Origin: Frankia sp. QA3
GTDB taxonomy: Bacteria; Actinomycetota; Actinomycetes; Frankiales; Frankiaceae
NCBI RefSeq assembly: GCF_000262465.1
Contig: NZ_CM001489.1
Location: forward strand, 5,370,741 to 5,434,740
Direction: 5' to 3'
DNA: 64,000 nucleotides
This document shows positions 32,995 through 42,898 of the stretch, one piece after another. The notes beneath the pieces are model-generated. The model was not told where the DNA came from. It did not search any database and worked only from the letters and a program-made list of their open reading frames with translations. The position numbers and the translations under genes are program-made. Numbering within the stretch: the stretch's first letter is position 1; each line of letters begins with the position of its first letter.

Positions 32995-35900
32995 CGTCCT
33001 GCCTCCCGGGCCGGCACGACCAGGACCACCGCGACCGGGAACTGGTGCTGCTGCGGGTCACGGTAGCGGCCGGCGATCACATCGAGCTCCCGTTGCTTCT
33101 CCTGTTCCAGCCGGTGCAGGCGTTCCTCCCAGGACTGCCGGTCCTTGCGGAACTGGGCCAGCTCCTCCCGGCTCCTGGTGAGCTGCTCCAGGCTGAACAG
33201 GACGCCTTCCTCGTTCTCGGGATTCTTGAGCGCCTTGCGGAGCGTGCTCGCGAACTGGTCCAGGATCGCGGTGATGCGGTCCTCCTCGGCGCTCTGGCGC
33301 TGGGCCAGGATGCGGGTCAGCGACTCCTGGCGCGTCCTCGTCCGCCAGTTCAGGGCGGAGAGCACGCCCTCGCGCGCCGCCGGCCAGCGCTCGGCGAGAC
33401 GCTCCTGGGTCTCCTTCGTGACGGGACGGCCGGCGGCGAGGGCCGAGCCGACGATCTCCCCGAGAACGGTGAGGTTCTCCAGCCGGCGGAACCGGCCGGC
33501 CGCCGGCAGCCAGCCGCCGGCCTGCAACACCTCCTCGTGCAGCCGCACCCCGTCCGCGCCGACCAGCACGAACCGGGAGAACGCGCCGACGAGCACCTCC
33601 TCGCAGCGTGGATCGTCGGTCTGCACGGCGGTCACCCGGTGCAGGCCGACGTCGGCGTTGGAGACGGCGCCGCGCAGCAGCCGTGTGGACATGTCCACCA
33701 GCCGGTGGCCCAGGTGGGCGAGCACGACGTCGTCGCGGCCCCGCACCACCGCCGCGTCGAACGTGATGGGCAGCTGGCGCGGCGGGGCGCCGTCGCGGTG
33801 CAGCTTCTCGGTCAGCCCGGCCGAGGCGCGTGCCCAGGAGCCGGTCAGCGTCGGCACGTCGAACATCCCGTCGCCCGGGTCACCGTTCGGCGTGCCGGGG
33901 ATGCCGGGGAGGTGATCGCCGAACAGGTCGCCGCGCTCGTCGACATGCGGCGTCAGCCGCTGCTGGCGGGCGAGGTCCAGCGCCGTGCTCACCACCCGCT
34001 GCACCGCCCGCGGGGTGAGGCCGAGATCGCGGACCGTGTCGTCCAGGGTGGCGCGCAGCCGGCGCACCTGCTCCCGCACGTTCTCGGCGACCGGGACCGC
34101 CTCGTCCTTCGCGGCCGCCGCGTCGATCGTGACGTCGAGGTCGGCCGGGTCGGCGACCCGTTCGCCGAGCATCCGGCGCTGCACCCGATCGGACAGCACC
34201 GCGTTCACGGACCCGAGGTCGGCCTTCATCTGCGCGACCTTCTTCACCACCCGGGACAGGAACTCCAGGTCGGCCTCGTAGGAGTCGACCGCACCGGTCC
34301 ACCCGGAGCCCACGAAGTGGCGAATCTCCGGGGAGTGGCGCTGGCCGTACCGGTCGATCCGGCCGATCCGCTGCTCCAGCTTGTTCGGGTTGAACGGGAT
34401 GTCGTAGTTCACCAGCCGGTGGCAGTGGTTCTGCAGGTCGATGCCCTCGCTGGCCGCATCGGTGGCGAGCAGGATCCGCACCGGGTGCTCGCTCGGGTCG
34501 GCCTGGAAGGCCAGCCGGAGCTGCTCGCGCTCGTCGGTGGGCAGGCCGCCGTGCAGCAGGCCCAGCCGCTGCCCGCCGAGCCCCTCCTGGCGCAGCAGGC
34601 CGGCGAGCCAGATCTGGGTGTCGCGGTACTCGGTGAAGACGACGACCCGCTCGTTCAGCCAGAGCTTCCCGTCCGGCCGGCAGACCGCCGCCAGATAGTC
34701 GAGCAGGGCGCGGGCCTTCGCGTCCGGCTCGGCCTCGTGGGCGTCCCCCCAGCGCTGCATCCGTTCCAGCAGCGCGATCTCGGAGTCGGTGGGGTCCGGC
34801 TGCATCGGGCGGACCCGGTCCAGCGCGTCGTCCTCGGCCTCGGCGAGCTGGGTGTCGTCGAGGGTCGCGACATCGTCGAAGTAGTCCTCCAACCACTCCG
34901 GCACCTCGTCGAGGTCGTCGTCGAACCCGCCGTCGAACCCGCCGAGGCCACCGGAAACCTGCGAACCGCCGGCGGAACCCGCCCGGCCCGCCCGGCCCGG
35001 CCGTCCCTGCCGCGCCACGAGGGTCTCCCGGTAGACGGCGACGGTGTGCGCGAACGCGGCCGGGGAGGAGAACAGCCGCTTCTTCAGCAGCAACGTCACC
35101 AGGTCGGTCGCCTTCCGGCCGCGCTCGGTGTTCAGCCGGACCCGGCGCAGCGCGGAGAACTCCTTGAGCAGGCCGTGGATCTCCCGCTCGCTGTCCGGAT
35201 AGACCACCGGCATGTCGATGGAGCGGCGCGGGGAGAACCGCGGCGTGCCGTCCGCGTTCTCGATGCCACCCTTCAGCCGGCGGACCACCACCTCCTCGAC
35301 CGCCTTGCGGTCCGGTGCCACCCCGCGGGCGAACCGCTGGTCGTCGAGGATCTCCAGCAGGGCGGTGAACGACGCCAGGTAGCCGTTGTGCGGAGTGGCG
35401 GACAGGAACAGCCGGTGGGTGAAATGCGGGGCGAGCCTTCGGATCAGCTTCGTCTGCTGGGAGTCGACCGCGTAGACCTGTTTCGGCGCGGCCGGGGCGA
35501 CGTGATGCGCCTCGTCGAGGATGAGCAGATCGAACGTGCGCGGATAGGTCGGCTGGCCGTCGCCGGGAAGCACCTCGTCGAGCAGCCGCTGCGCCTTCGG
35601 GCCGCGCAGCCACGGCAGGCTGACGATCGTGAGCGGATAAACCTCGAAGGGATTCGCCGCGCTGCCATGCGAGCGGCGGACCGCGGCACACAGCTCCGCG
35701 TCGATGACGGTGAACTCGCGACCGAACTTCTCGGCCATCTCGTCGCGCCACTTCAAGGTCAGCCCGGCCGGGCAGACGATCATGATCCGCCGGGCCCGAT
35801 GACGCAGCAGCAGCTCCTCGGCGACCAGCCCCGCCTCGATCGTCTTGCCCAGGCCGACGTCGTCGGCGAGCAGCAGGTTCACCCGCGGCGCCTCGAGGGC

Positions 35901-36353
35901 CCGGGCCACCGGCTCGAGCTGGTAGTCCTCGACCGCCACCCCCGAGCGGAACGGAGCCTGGAGCCGGCGGGCGTCCGCCGAGGTCACCGCCGACCAGCGA
36001 ATGGCGTCGAGGAACGCGGCGAGCCGTTCCGGCGAGTCGAAGCCGCCCCTGGTCACCTCGGGCAGGGAGCCGCTGGGCAGGACGCGCCGGCCCGGTTCGA
36101 CCTCCCAGATCACCTCGATCGTCTGCCCGTACCGACCGTCCTCGACGCTCTGCAGAGTGACGAGGGAACTCGGCACGGCCGCCCCCGAGCCGCGGTGCGC
36201 TCCCCCACTCTCCGGCGCGGCCTGGGCGTCGGTCTCCGCGACCACCCACTTCTGCCCCCGCACCTCGACCAACGCCCCGATGCCGGGCAACCCCGCCCCC
36301 GCCGATACTGCGCCGTGACGTGATGGCGCACGCTCCGTGGTCAAACCCGGCAT
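32991..36353 (-). CDS. drmD: DrmD, DISARM SNF2-family helicase
   Basis: A 1120-residue SF2/SNF2 ATPase. Motifs are LLLADDVGLGKTIEAGL (~167), LLILDEAHHVAPAAP (~282), RLFLSATPHNGYLASF, and C-terminal ATDAASEGIDLQN and EQRIGRIDRYGQRHSPE (~640-680). The C-terminus has a long helical segment with a coiled-coil look (LEQLTRSREELAQFRKDRQS). DrmD accompanies drmMI in class 1 DISARM. The ATG at 36353 was chosen because GAGGGGGATGAGG precedes it; the frame is open to 36500 but the extra residues look non-coding. It is the first gene of the drmD-drmMI unit, with ~300 bp upstream free for a promoter. Confidence 0.93.
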   Translation of the reverse strand: MPGLTTERAPSRHGAVSAGAGLPGIGALVEVRGQKWVVAETDAQAAPESGGAHRGSGAAVPSSLVTLQSVEDGRYGQTIEVIWEVEPGRRVLPSGSLPEVTRGGFDSPERLAAFLDAIRWSAVTSADARRLQAPFRSGVAVEDYQLEPVARALEAPRVNLLLADDVGLGKTIEAGLVAEELLLRHRARRIMIVCPAGLTLKWRDEMAEKFGREFTVIDAELCAAVRRSHGSAANPFEVYPLTIVSLPWLRGPKAQRLLDEVLPGDGQPTYPRTFDLLILDEAHHVAPAAPKQVYAVDSQQTKLIRRLAPHFTHRLFLSATPHNGYLASFTALLEILDDQRFARGVAPDRKAVEEVVVRRLKGGIENADGTPRFSPRRSIDMPVVYPDSEREIHGLLKEFSALRRVRLNTERGRKATDLVTLLLKKRLFSSPAAFAHTVAVYRETLVARQGRPGRAGRAGSAGGSQVSGGLGGFDGGFDDDLDEVPEWLEDYFDDVATLDDTQLAEAEDDALDRVRPMQPDPTDSEIALLERMQRWGDAHEAEPDAKARALLDYLAAVCRPDGKLWLNERVVVFTEYRDTQIWLAGLLRQEGLGGQRLGLLHGGLPTDEREQLRLAFQADPSEHPVRILLATDAASEGIDLQNHCHRLVNYDIPFNPNKLEQRIGRIDRYGQRHSPEIRHFVGSGWTGAVDSYEADLEFLSRVVKKVAQMKADLGSVNAVLSDRVQRRMLGERVADPADLDVTIDAAAAKDEAVPVAENVREQVRRLRATLDDTVRDLGLTPRAVQRVVSTALDLARQQRLTPHVDERGDLFGDHLPGIPGTPNGDPGDGMFDVPTLTGSWARASAGLTEKLHRDGAPPRQLPITFDAAVVRGRDDVVLAHLGHRLVDMSTRLLRGAVSNADVGLHRVTAVQTDDPRCEEVLVGAFSRFVLVGADGVRLHEEVLQAGGWLPAAGRFRRLENLTVLGEIVGSALAAGRPVTKETQERLAERWPAAREGVLSALNWRTRTRQESLTRILAQRQSAEEDRITAILDQFASTLRKALKNPENEEGVLFSLEQLTRSREELAQFRKDRQSWEERLHRLEQEKQRELDVIAGRYRDPQQHQFPVAVVLVVPAREAGR

Positions 36354-36656
36354 CCTCATCCCCCTCGTGGACAGCCCGATCATTCTGGCAGGACACCGAG
36401 CCACGCCCGCGCCCGTGGCGGCCCGCCGGCGGCGGACACCCACACATCCGCGACCAACCAGACATCCAAGAGAAGTGTAGCGACTGTGAATCCGATTCAC
36501 AAGCTAGGCCGATGCCTGCCTGCGATCATCTCGCGGCAGGGAGTCGCGGAGCGCCCGAAGCTGCGCGGGCGCCCAACGCTGCGGCGCACTCGAGCAGCTC
36601 GTCGAAGCTGGACCACCACCTCACAGCAGGTTCGCCACCCGCACGCAACCGAGCTG

Positions 36657-36941
36657 TCAGGACGGGACCTGCACCGCGAAGACCTGCTCGTGGTCTGCGG
36701 GTGTCCACATCCAGCCGGCGCCCATTCGCGAACCCAGCATCTCGGCCGCGTTCACCGGGTATGGCTCGTCGGTATTAGTCATCCCCCAACGTTGCGCGAT
36801 CGTTTGGGCAGCACTGCGCGCGGCGGCAATAGCTTGCTGTTCGTCTGCATACACTCCAATGATCCTCAGCGCCGGATCCTCTATCATGCCGCATTCGATG
36901 CAGCCGACCTTGCAGACGAGCCAGTTGAGCTTGCTGCTCAC
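36657..36941 (-). CDS. Small hypothetical protein
   Basis: A 94-residue protein starting at GTG 36941 with a clear ribosome site (GGAAGGAAATTCCC). It begins SSKLNWLVCKVGCIECGMI, with three Cys in a short stretch, and continues with YADEQQAIAAARSAAQTIAQ and MWTPADHEQVFAV. It looks like a compact alpha/beta protein; no family is recognised. It is separate from drmD (transcribed in the same direction, upstream by 300 bp). The 303 bp between them hold no gene. Confidence 0.6.
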   Translation of the reverse strand: MSSKLNWLVCKVGCIECGMIEDPALRIIGVYADEQQAIAAARSAAQTIAQRWGMTNTDEPYPVNAAEMLGSRMGAGWMWTPADHEQVFAVQVPS

Positions 36942-37561
36942 GGGAATTTCCTTCCGGAGTATCCGTGGACGTTTTTCACGACCGCCCGGCCAAACTTCTC
37001 AGTTGCCGAGCCAAAGAGGTTTCAATGCCGGTGAGCACAGGCCGGGAGATACCCGTAAGGGTGGCGAACGCATCGCGATTCCTGCCGCGCCGTTCACGGA
37101 TTCCGCGAAATCTGGTAACCGACCTCGCTGCCTGTTGACCGGCGCTGTCGCCCACGCGCCGACTCTAGCAAGAAATCCGAAGATGACCGTTGGGGGCGAC
37201 GACACTTCTCCCCTCTGGTGGCAGGGACCTACGGCTCCCACCCGACCCCACCACGCCAGGGCCAGATGACCTTTGATGGCGAGAAGAATCCGCAGGATTT
37301 CTGGAGAGGTTCCCTTTTCGAGAGCACCCTCGGCGGGGTGGCTCGTGGCGATCCGTTCCCGCACGCTGCTCAGGGTGTGCTGCGCCAGCGGTGCGACGAA
37401 CCGCCGACCGACGACCTCCCGCCGAAGGGTGACCGGTCCGGCACGCCAGGTCGACGGGCAGCTCGTGTAGATAGTCTTCGTAGCCCGAGTCCGGGATCTT
37501 TACACCAGGCGCTACAGATCGAGCCACCGGCTGAACGCGGCACGGGAGGAGGCGGGTGGGG
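36942..37561. other. Gap without a supported gene
   Basis: No frame here has a convincing start, ribosome site or domain. A minus-strand segment (about 37440-37520) reads APGVKIPDSGYEDYLHELPV, which looks protein-like and may be a scrap of a lost gene. Confidence 0.4.
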
Positions 37562-38578
37562 ATGGGCGTGCGGGTACCTGTGATCGCGCTCACCGGCTAC
37601 CTGGGCGCGGGCAAGACGACGGTGCTCAACCACCTGCTCCAGGCGCCTGGAGCGCGCCTCGGGGTAGTGGTCAACGACTTCGGAGCGATCAACGTCGATG
37701 CCGCGCTGGTCACCGGTCAGGTGGACCAGCCGGCCTCGATCGCGGGCGGCTGCCTGTGTTGCCTGCCGGACACGGACGGCCTGGACCAGGCGCTGGAGAA
37801 ACTGACCCATCCGCGGTTGCGGCTGGACGCGGTGATCGTGGAGGCCAGCGGCGTGGCCGACCCGCCACATCTGGCCAGGCTCATCCGGTTCAGCGGCGTG
37901 GACCGCGTGCGCCCCGGCGGTCTCGTCGACGTGATCGATGCCGCCGCCTACTTCGACACCGTCGACACGGGCGGGCTGCCGCCGGCCCGGTTCGCGTCGG
38001 CCTCGCTCGTCCTGATCAACAAAACCGACCGGATTCCGCTGGCGCACCGGGCCGAGACGGTGGCGCGAATCGCCGGCCGGGTACGCGAGAGCAACCCCCA
38101 CGCACACGTCGTCGACACAACCCATGGCCGCATCGACCCGGTACTCGTGTTCGACGCCGCGAGCCCGCACGACCCGGTCGACGAACTCCCGCTCGCAGCC
38201 CTGGCCAGGCACGACCACGATGACGAGCCGCACCCGCACGTCAACGCGGTGACCGTGCCCGCCACCGGCCCGGTGGATCCCGGCCGGCTGGTCGACCTGC
38301 TTGAGGACCCACCCGCGGACATCTACCGGCTCAAGGGCACCATGACCGTGGACACCGGGCGCAGCCTGCGCGGCTATGTCGTCAATGTCGTCGGGCGACA
38401 GATCCACGTCGCGGTCAAACCCGTGACGGAAGGTCCCAGCGGTCTGGTCGCGATCGGCATGCGTCTCGACCAGTCCACCGTCCGCACCCGTCTCGAGGCG
38501 GCCCTGAAGCCCTGCACCGGCCGCCCCGCCGCGGACGGGGTACGCCGCCTCGCCCGATACCGGCGCCTTAGCACCTGA
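37562..38578 (+). CDS. CobW/COG0523-family GTPase (metal chaperone)
   Basis: A 338-residue P-loop GTPase. Visible are G1 GYLGAGKTTVLNHLL, the metal-binding CxCC motif GGCLCCLP (~65), the Walker B-like VIVEASGVADP, the G4 motif NKTD, and a His/Asp-rich stretch ARHDHDDEPHPH (~220) that could bind Zn or other metals. The C-terminal CobW_C domain ends in RLARYRRLST. Such proteins deliver metal ions (often Zn under limitation) to client enzymes. The ATG at 37562 follows GGGAGGAGGCGGGTGGGG. No Zur box was recognised upstream. It stands alone between hypothetical DNA and a kinase gene. Confidence 0.9.
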   Translation: MGVRVPVIALTGYLGAGKTTVLNHLLQAPGARLGVVVNDFGAINVDAALVTGQVDQPASIAGGCLCCLPDTDGLDQALEKLTHPRLRLDAVIVEASGVADPPHLARLIRFSGVDRVRPGGLVDVIDAAAYFDTVDTGGLPPARFASASLVLINKTDRIPLAHRAETVARIAGRVRESNPHAHVVDTTHGRIDPVLVFDAASPHDPVDELPLAALARHDHDDEPHPHVNAVTVPATGPVDPGRLVDLLEDPPADIYRLKGTMTVDTGRSLRGYVVNVVGRQIHVAVKPVTEGPSGLVAIGMRLDQSTVRTRLEAALKPCTGRPAADGVRRLARYRRLST

Positions 38579-38655
38579 GCACCTGTATGCGCGGCGGCCT
38601 CTCCCGCCGTTACGGGTACCGCGGGTGCTGGGTGTGAACGCCTTCGCGCCGCTCC

Positions 38656-40296
38656 CTAACCGCCGGGTTCGTACCGACTAGGCCCGTATCGGGGGTACCA
38701 TTTGTAACGGTTGTCCCGGCTGAACGGAGTTTTGTCGCGCCCCGGCCGCGAGAACGTCCGGGCTCGGTCGGGGTCGGCCGTCGCCGAGCCTGCGGCCGCC
38801 GGACCGGGCGTGATCATGGTGACCGTCGGCGGGGTTCCCGGTGGCTGCGGGACAGTTCCCGACGTCGACGGGGTGGCTTCCCGCGGCGCCGGGACTCGCG
38901 CCGAGGGAACCGATGCGGTGGCTCGCGGCTGGGACGCCGGCGTCGCCGCTGGGGGCGGGGATGTCCGCCCCGCGGGCTCGGCGACGATCGCTGCCGTCTC
39001 ATCCGGCGCACCGTCATCCGGCGCACCGTCGTCCGGCGCACCGTCGTCCGGCGTGGTGAGAACCTTGCTGGCGGCTTCGGGGCTCACGTCGATCGCCGGC
39101 GCGGTGCCGCCCCCACCCGGTTGATGAGGCAGCGGTGGCGAAACGGCGGGCAGCCAGCCGGCTTGCGCGCCGATGGACGTCGAGGGGGACGCCTGCTCCC
39201 GATCGGCACCCAGTGCGATCGGCACCGCCGTGGCGATCAGGGCCAGCAGGGCGGCGGCGGTCGCCAGTACGGCGGCCCGCCGGCGGCGACCACCGCGCCG
39301 GTCGGCCGTCGGCCCGGGTCGCAGAGCCGCCCGGCGCGTCGACGGCTGGTCCGCCTCCGCCCCCGGTTCGCTTGTTTGGCCGGCGCGCCAGCCGTCGAGG
39401 GCCCGGGCGACGGCCGGCGCCGAGTCGTCTCCCGTACCGCCGAGCAGGCCCAGCAGCACCTCACCCGCGGTCGGCCGGGCGTCCGGTTCCTTCTGGAACG
39501 CGCGTCGGACCAGATCGATCATCCCGGCCGGCACGCCGGACAGGTCGGGTTCCTCGTGCAGCGTCCGGTGTAGCAGCACGTCCGGCGCACCGTCCCCGAA
39601 GGGGGGCCGGCCGGTCGCCGCGAAGACCATCACCCCCGCCCAGGCGAACACGTCCGCCGCCGCGCCGATCTGATCACCGTGGGCCTGCTCCGGCGCCATG
39701 TACCCGGGCGTGCCGATCCATGCGGCGTCATCGTCGACCGGCGCGGTCGTCCCGAGCGCGTTCGCGATGCCGAAATCGATCACCCGCGGTCCCGCGGGAG
39801 GCAGCAGGACATTCGACGGGGTGAGGTCATGGTGTGCGATGCCGGCCGCGTGGATCGCCGTCAACGCCGACGCCACCCCGATACCGAGGCGTTCCAGATC
39901 GGCGGGTGACAGCGGGCCGCCGGCCATCACCGCCCTGCTGAGGGTCGGTCCGGGAACGAACTCGGTGACCAGATACGGAAACTCGGCGTCCGGACACGCG
40001 TCCAGCACCTCGGCGGTGCAGAATCCGGCGACCTGCCGGGCATGGGTCGTCTCCCGGCGAAAACGTTCCCGGAACTCCGTTACGGCCGCATATTCCGGAC
40101 GAATGACCTTGATGGCAACAAGCCGGCCAGTCGAGGACTCGCCCAGATAGACCGTCCCCATGCCGCCCTCGCCGAGCAGGCGCAGGACCCGGAAATCGCC
40201 GATCGCCACCGGGTCCGCCGCGCGCAGCGGCGAGCCGGGCTGGTCGACCGCGGCAGTCTCCGTCGCGACGCCGGCGTCCGCGCTGCTGCGAGTCAT
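38656..40296 (-). CDS. Membrane-anchored Ser/Thr protein kinase
   Basis: A 546-residue PknB-like receptor kinase. The kinase domain has the Gly loop LGEGGMGTVYLG, VAIKVIRPEYA, DFGIA and GTPGYMAPEQA. The catalytic loop is HHDLTPSNVLL, with His in place of the usual Arg, a variant common in actinobacterial kinases and still carrying Asp and Asn. A transmembrane helix (AAVLATAAALLALIATAVPI) follows an Arg-rich stop-transfer, then an extracytoplasmic Pro/Ala/Thr-rich tail with DDGAP repeats (15-bp units, 39001-39045). The tail has no PASTA domain. The start ATG 40296 follows GAGGTGGAGCCG. Substrates are unknown. Confidence 0.88.
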   Translation of the reverse strand: MTRSSADAGVATETAAVDQPGSPLRAADPVAIGDFRVLRLLGEGGMGTVYLGESSTGRLVAIKVIRPEYAAVTEFRERFRRETTHARQVAGFCTAEVLDACPDAEFPYLVTEFVPGPTLSRAVMAGGPLSPADLERLGIGVASALTAIHAAGIAHHDLTPSNVLLPPAGPRVIDFGIANALGTTAPVDDDAAWIGTPGYMAPEQAHGDQIGAAADVFAWAGVMVFAATGRPPFGDGAPDVLLHRTLHEEPDLSGVPAGMIDLVRRAFQKEPDARPTAGEVLLGLLGGTGDDSAPAVARALDGWRAGQTSEPGAEADQPSTRRAALRPGPTADRRGGRRRRAAVLATAAALLALIATAVPIALGADREQASPSTSIGAQAGWLPAVSPPLPHQPGGGGTAPAIDVSPEAASKVLTTPDDGAPDDGAPDDGAPDETAAIVAEPAGRTSPPPAATPASQPRATASVPSARVPAPREATPSTSGTVPQPPGTPPTVTMITPGPAAAGSATADPDRARTFSRPGRDKTPFSRDNRYKWYPRYGPSRYEPGG

Positions 40297-40831
40297 CGGC
40301 TCCACCTCATCGGGCCCGACCGTGGGTGCGGATGTCACATCCTCCGAGTTCGTCCGATTCTCCCGGTGCCGGCATCGCGGGATCCGGAGGCGTCGGTTGG
40401 GAGGACCGGAACTCTCCGCCTCCGCCCAACGGCCGACAAAATCGTCACCCGGCCTCCGGCAAGGCCCGAACGAAGACAGAGCACGGCCCATCAGTGCGTT
40501 CCGTCCCACCCTGACGGTATGCGGCCGCCAGCCGGCGGACGGAAACGGCCACGGGAACCCAACCGCCCGACTTCCCGTGGTCTCGGGCTTGCCGCCGATG
40601 ACGGGCCGCATCGGACAATGTTTATCTGACCGTCCGGGACGGAGTGGGTCCGGTGGCCAAGGTCGACGCCCGCGGTCCGCTGATCGAGACGACAGGCTTT
40701 CGTACCGCGACGGGGTGCCCGCCGAGCCGCATTCCATGGTCCGCGTCCTGCGCCGCAACGATCAACCGGCGGAGCTGCCGCCCAGCCACAGTCGCCGGAT
40801 ATACAGCTGACGATCTGGCAGGATTGGTCCG

Positions 40832-41040
40832 TGTATGCGTTCCCACCAGTTCGGCTACTCGACTTCGTTCTCGGCATCGCCACGGCGCGGAGCGAACTCG
40901 GCGGGCGGTGTATCCGGATGCCCATCCTGGCCGCGGTGTTCCTGCTCGCCGCGGGGACATTCCTGCAGCAGGCCCTGGCCGGAACAGTCTTCGCCGTGGC
41001 GGCACTGACCCTGCTGCCGATCGCCCTGGCGAGAGGATGA
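40832..41040 (+). pseudogene. C-terminal fragment of a membrane acyltransferase (acyltransferase-3 type)
   Basis: The frame reads VYAFPPVRLLDFVLGIATAR then a hydrophobic segment MPILAAVFLLAAGTFLQQAL and ends at TGA 41040. The YAFPPVRLLDFVLG signature is typical of the middle of acyltransferase-3 membrane enzymes. Only about 69 codons are recognisable and no upstream part is found in 40297-40830. Its stop overlaps the ATG of the next gene (ATGA), so it may still serve to couple translation of the hydrolase. Confidence 0.45.
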
Positions 41041-42029
41041 CCACGTCTTCCGGCGCGCCTCGTCCGCGTACCCTCGACCCAGAACTCGCCGCCGTCGCCG
41101 ACGCCCTGACCAGCGGCAAGCCGGATGTTTTCACGCGCGTGCGGGAGCAGGCGCAGGCCGAGGTCGCGGCGCAGCTGGCACGTGCCGAACTACCGCCGGT
41201 CGAGGCCGTCGACCTGTCGGCCCCCGGAGACCCCGCGGTACCGGTACGGCTGTTCCGCCCGCAGCGGCGGCCGCCCAACCTGCCCGTGTTCCTGTGGATC
41301 CACGGAGGCGGATTCACGGCCGGGAGCGCGGAGGCACTCGACCCGTTCTGCGCGGAGATCGCCTCGCGCCTGGACATCGCCGTGGCCAACGTCGAGTATC
41401 GGCTCGCCCCCGGGACGCCTTTCCCCGGTCCGCTCCACGACTGCTATGCGGCTCTTCGGCACGTGTACCACGCTGCTCGGAGCCTCGGCCTGGACGAGAG
41501 CCGGATCGCCGTCGGCGGGGCGAGTTCCGGCGCCGCCCTCGCGGCCGGTACGGCGCTGCTGGCCCGGGACGAGGGGGAGGTTCCCCTCGTGTTCCAACTG
41601 CTCGACGTTCCGCTGCTCGACGACAAGCTGAGTACCGAGTCGATGGCGCGGTTCGTGGACACCCCGGGGTTCACCCGCGCCGGCGCGGCCGCCGCGTGGA
41701 CGGCGTACCTGGGGCCGGACCAGCGGCCCGGCGATCCGGACGTGTCGCCCTATGCGGCTCCGGCCAGGTCGACGGACCTCAGTGGCCTGCCCAGCACCTA
41801 TCTCAGCACGATGGAACTGGATCCCGCCCGGGACGAGGGAATCCTGTACGCCTTGCGGCTGCTGGCCGCCCGAGTCAGCGTCGAGGTGCATTCGTTTCCG
41901 GGCACCTTCCACGGTGCGGAGACTTTCGCTCCTTTTGCGGCAGTGTCGCGTCGCGCGGCCGAGGAGCGGCTACGCGCGCTGGCCCGCGGGCTCTCGGTCG
42001 ATGCGGACAGGCGGGTGCGGCTGACCTGA
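41037..42029 (+). CDS. Alpha/beta hydrolase, hormone-sensitive lipase family
   Basis: A 330-residue esterase/lipase. It shows the oxyanion motif HGGGF (~91), the nucleophile elbow GASSGAALA (Ser ~163), the catalytic Asp in ELDPARDEG, and His in TFHGAETF. This order is typical of the HSL (GDXG) family that cleaves short-chain esters in the cytoplasm. The ATG overlaps the stop of the acyltransferase fragment. A TetR regulator follows 117 bp downstream in the same direction and may control it. Confidence 0.9.
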   Translation: MTTSSGAPRPRTLDPELAAVADALTSGKPDVFTRVREQAQAEVAAQLARAELPPVEAVDLSAPGDPAVPVRLFRPQRRPPNLPVFLWIHGGGFTAGSAEALDPFCAEIASRLDIAVANVEYRLAPGTPFPGPLHDCYAALRHVYHAARSLGLDESRIAVGGASSGAALAAGTALLARDEGEVPLVFQLLDVPLLDDKLSTESMARFVDTPGFTRAGAAAAWTAYLGPDQRPGDPDVSPYAAPARSTDLSGLPSTYLSTMELDPARDEGILYALRLLAARVSVEVHSFPGTFHGAETFAPFAAVSRRAAEERLRALARGLSVDADRRVRLT

Positions 42030-42146
42030 TCGACATGATGCCGAGCGGGCAGCCCGCCTGGCAGCATCCAATGGTCGTACCGGGCAGCGGAACTTCGTAG
42101 TCTCGACAGACGGCCGACGCGCCCGGCCAGGATCAGGGAGGTTCGC

Positions 42147-42791
42147 GTGGTCGACCAGGCGGAGAGCCAGGAACGGCGGATGCGGTCCCACGCTCGCCGC
42201 AACCGGGAACGCATCCTGGAGGTCGCCCGGGAGGCGCTGGCCAGCCGCGACGGGGACATCTCTCTCAACGAGGTGGCGCGCAGGGCCGGGGTGGGGACGG
42301 GCACGCTCTTCCGTCATTTCCCGAGCCGGGACGCGCTGCTCGAGGCGCTGCTGCACGACCGGACCGCGGCCCTCTGCGCCGAGGCCGAGCGGCTGCTCGG
42401 CGCCGCGGACGCGGCCACCGCGCTGTTCGACTGGCTGGCAGACCTGATCTCCCACGTCGCCATCTACCAGGGCGTGTCGGCGGCGCTGCTCGCCGGTTCC
42501 CGGGACGAGGGCTCGGAGCTGCACAGGTCCTGCCGGGCCGTCGACCTGGCCGCCGAGTCGCTGCTCATCCGGGCACAGCGGACCGAGCAGGTCCGGGCGG
42601 ACGTGCGGACGGACGAGGTCATCTCGCTGGTCAGCGCCCTGTCCTGGGTCAAGGAGCAGAGCCCCGACCGGGACGCGCACGTGCGTTCGCTGCTGACCGT
42701 GATGGTCGACGGGCTGCGGACCTTCCCGCCGACGAGAGAACAGGGCGAACAGCAAGGAACCATCCAAACACGAAGAGCAATGGACTCCTAG
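42147..42791 (+). CDS. TetR-family transcriptional regulator
   Basis: A 214-residue protein. The HTH is clear (NRERILEVAREALASRDGD, NEVARRAGVGTGTLFRHFPS). The C-terminal domain resembles the SbtR-like TetR subgroup (LLAGSRDEGSELHRSCRAVD). The GTG at 42147 follows GGGAGGTTCGC. It probably represses the adjacent hydrolase and/or itself. The tail (QGTIQTRRAMDS) is unstructured. Confidence 0.87.
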   Translation: MVDQAESQERRMRSHARRNRERILEVAREALASRDGDISLNEVARRAGVGTGTLFRHFPSRDALLEALLHDRTAALCAEAERLLGAADAATALFDWLADLISHVAIYQGVSAALLAGSRDEGSELHRSCRAVDLAAESLLIRAQRTEQVRADVRTDEVISLVSALSWVKEQSPDRDAHVRSLLTVMVDGLRTFPPTREQGEQQGTIQTRRAMDS

Positions 42792-42898
42792 CGGGTCGCG
42801 AGCGGACAGACGGCCTGCCTCGACAGACTCTTGCAAAGCGGAGTACCGCGCCGGTAAGCTGCCACCGGCGGCGGATCATCCGATAAGGAGGCAGTGAG

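Noticed and set aside
30538-33066. 842-codon plus-strand frame opposite drmMI
   Set aside because: Antisense shadow of the methylase; no start site or domain.
32976-36323. 1115-codon plus-strand frame opposite drmD
   Set aside because: Antisense shadow; the helicase motifs are on the minus strand.
13176-36353. BREX or Pgl system
   Set aside because: A kinase and a PglX-like methylase are present, but no PglZ/BrxZ alkaline phosphatase-like gene or BrxC/BrxL ATPase is found, while DrmA, DrmB, DrmC and DrmD fit DISARM.
13176-36353. Class 2 DISARM
   Set aside because: No cytosine methylase (drmMII) or drmE is seen; drmD and an adenine methylase define class 1.
37165-38407. Minus-strand frames opposite the CobW gene
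   Set aside because: They are shadows of the CobW GTPase except for a short protein-like stretch near 37.48 kb, which lacks a start.
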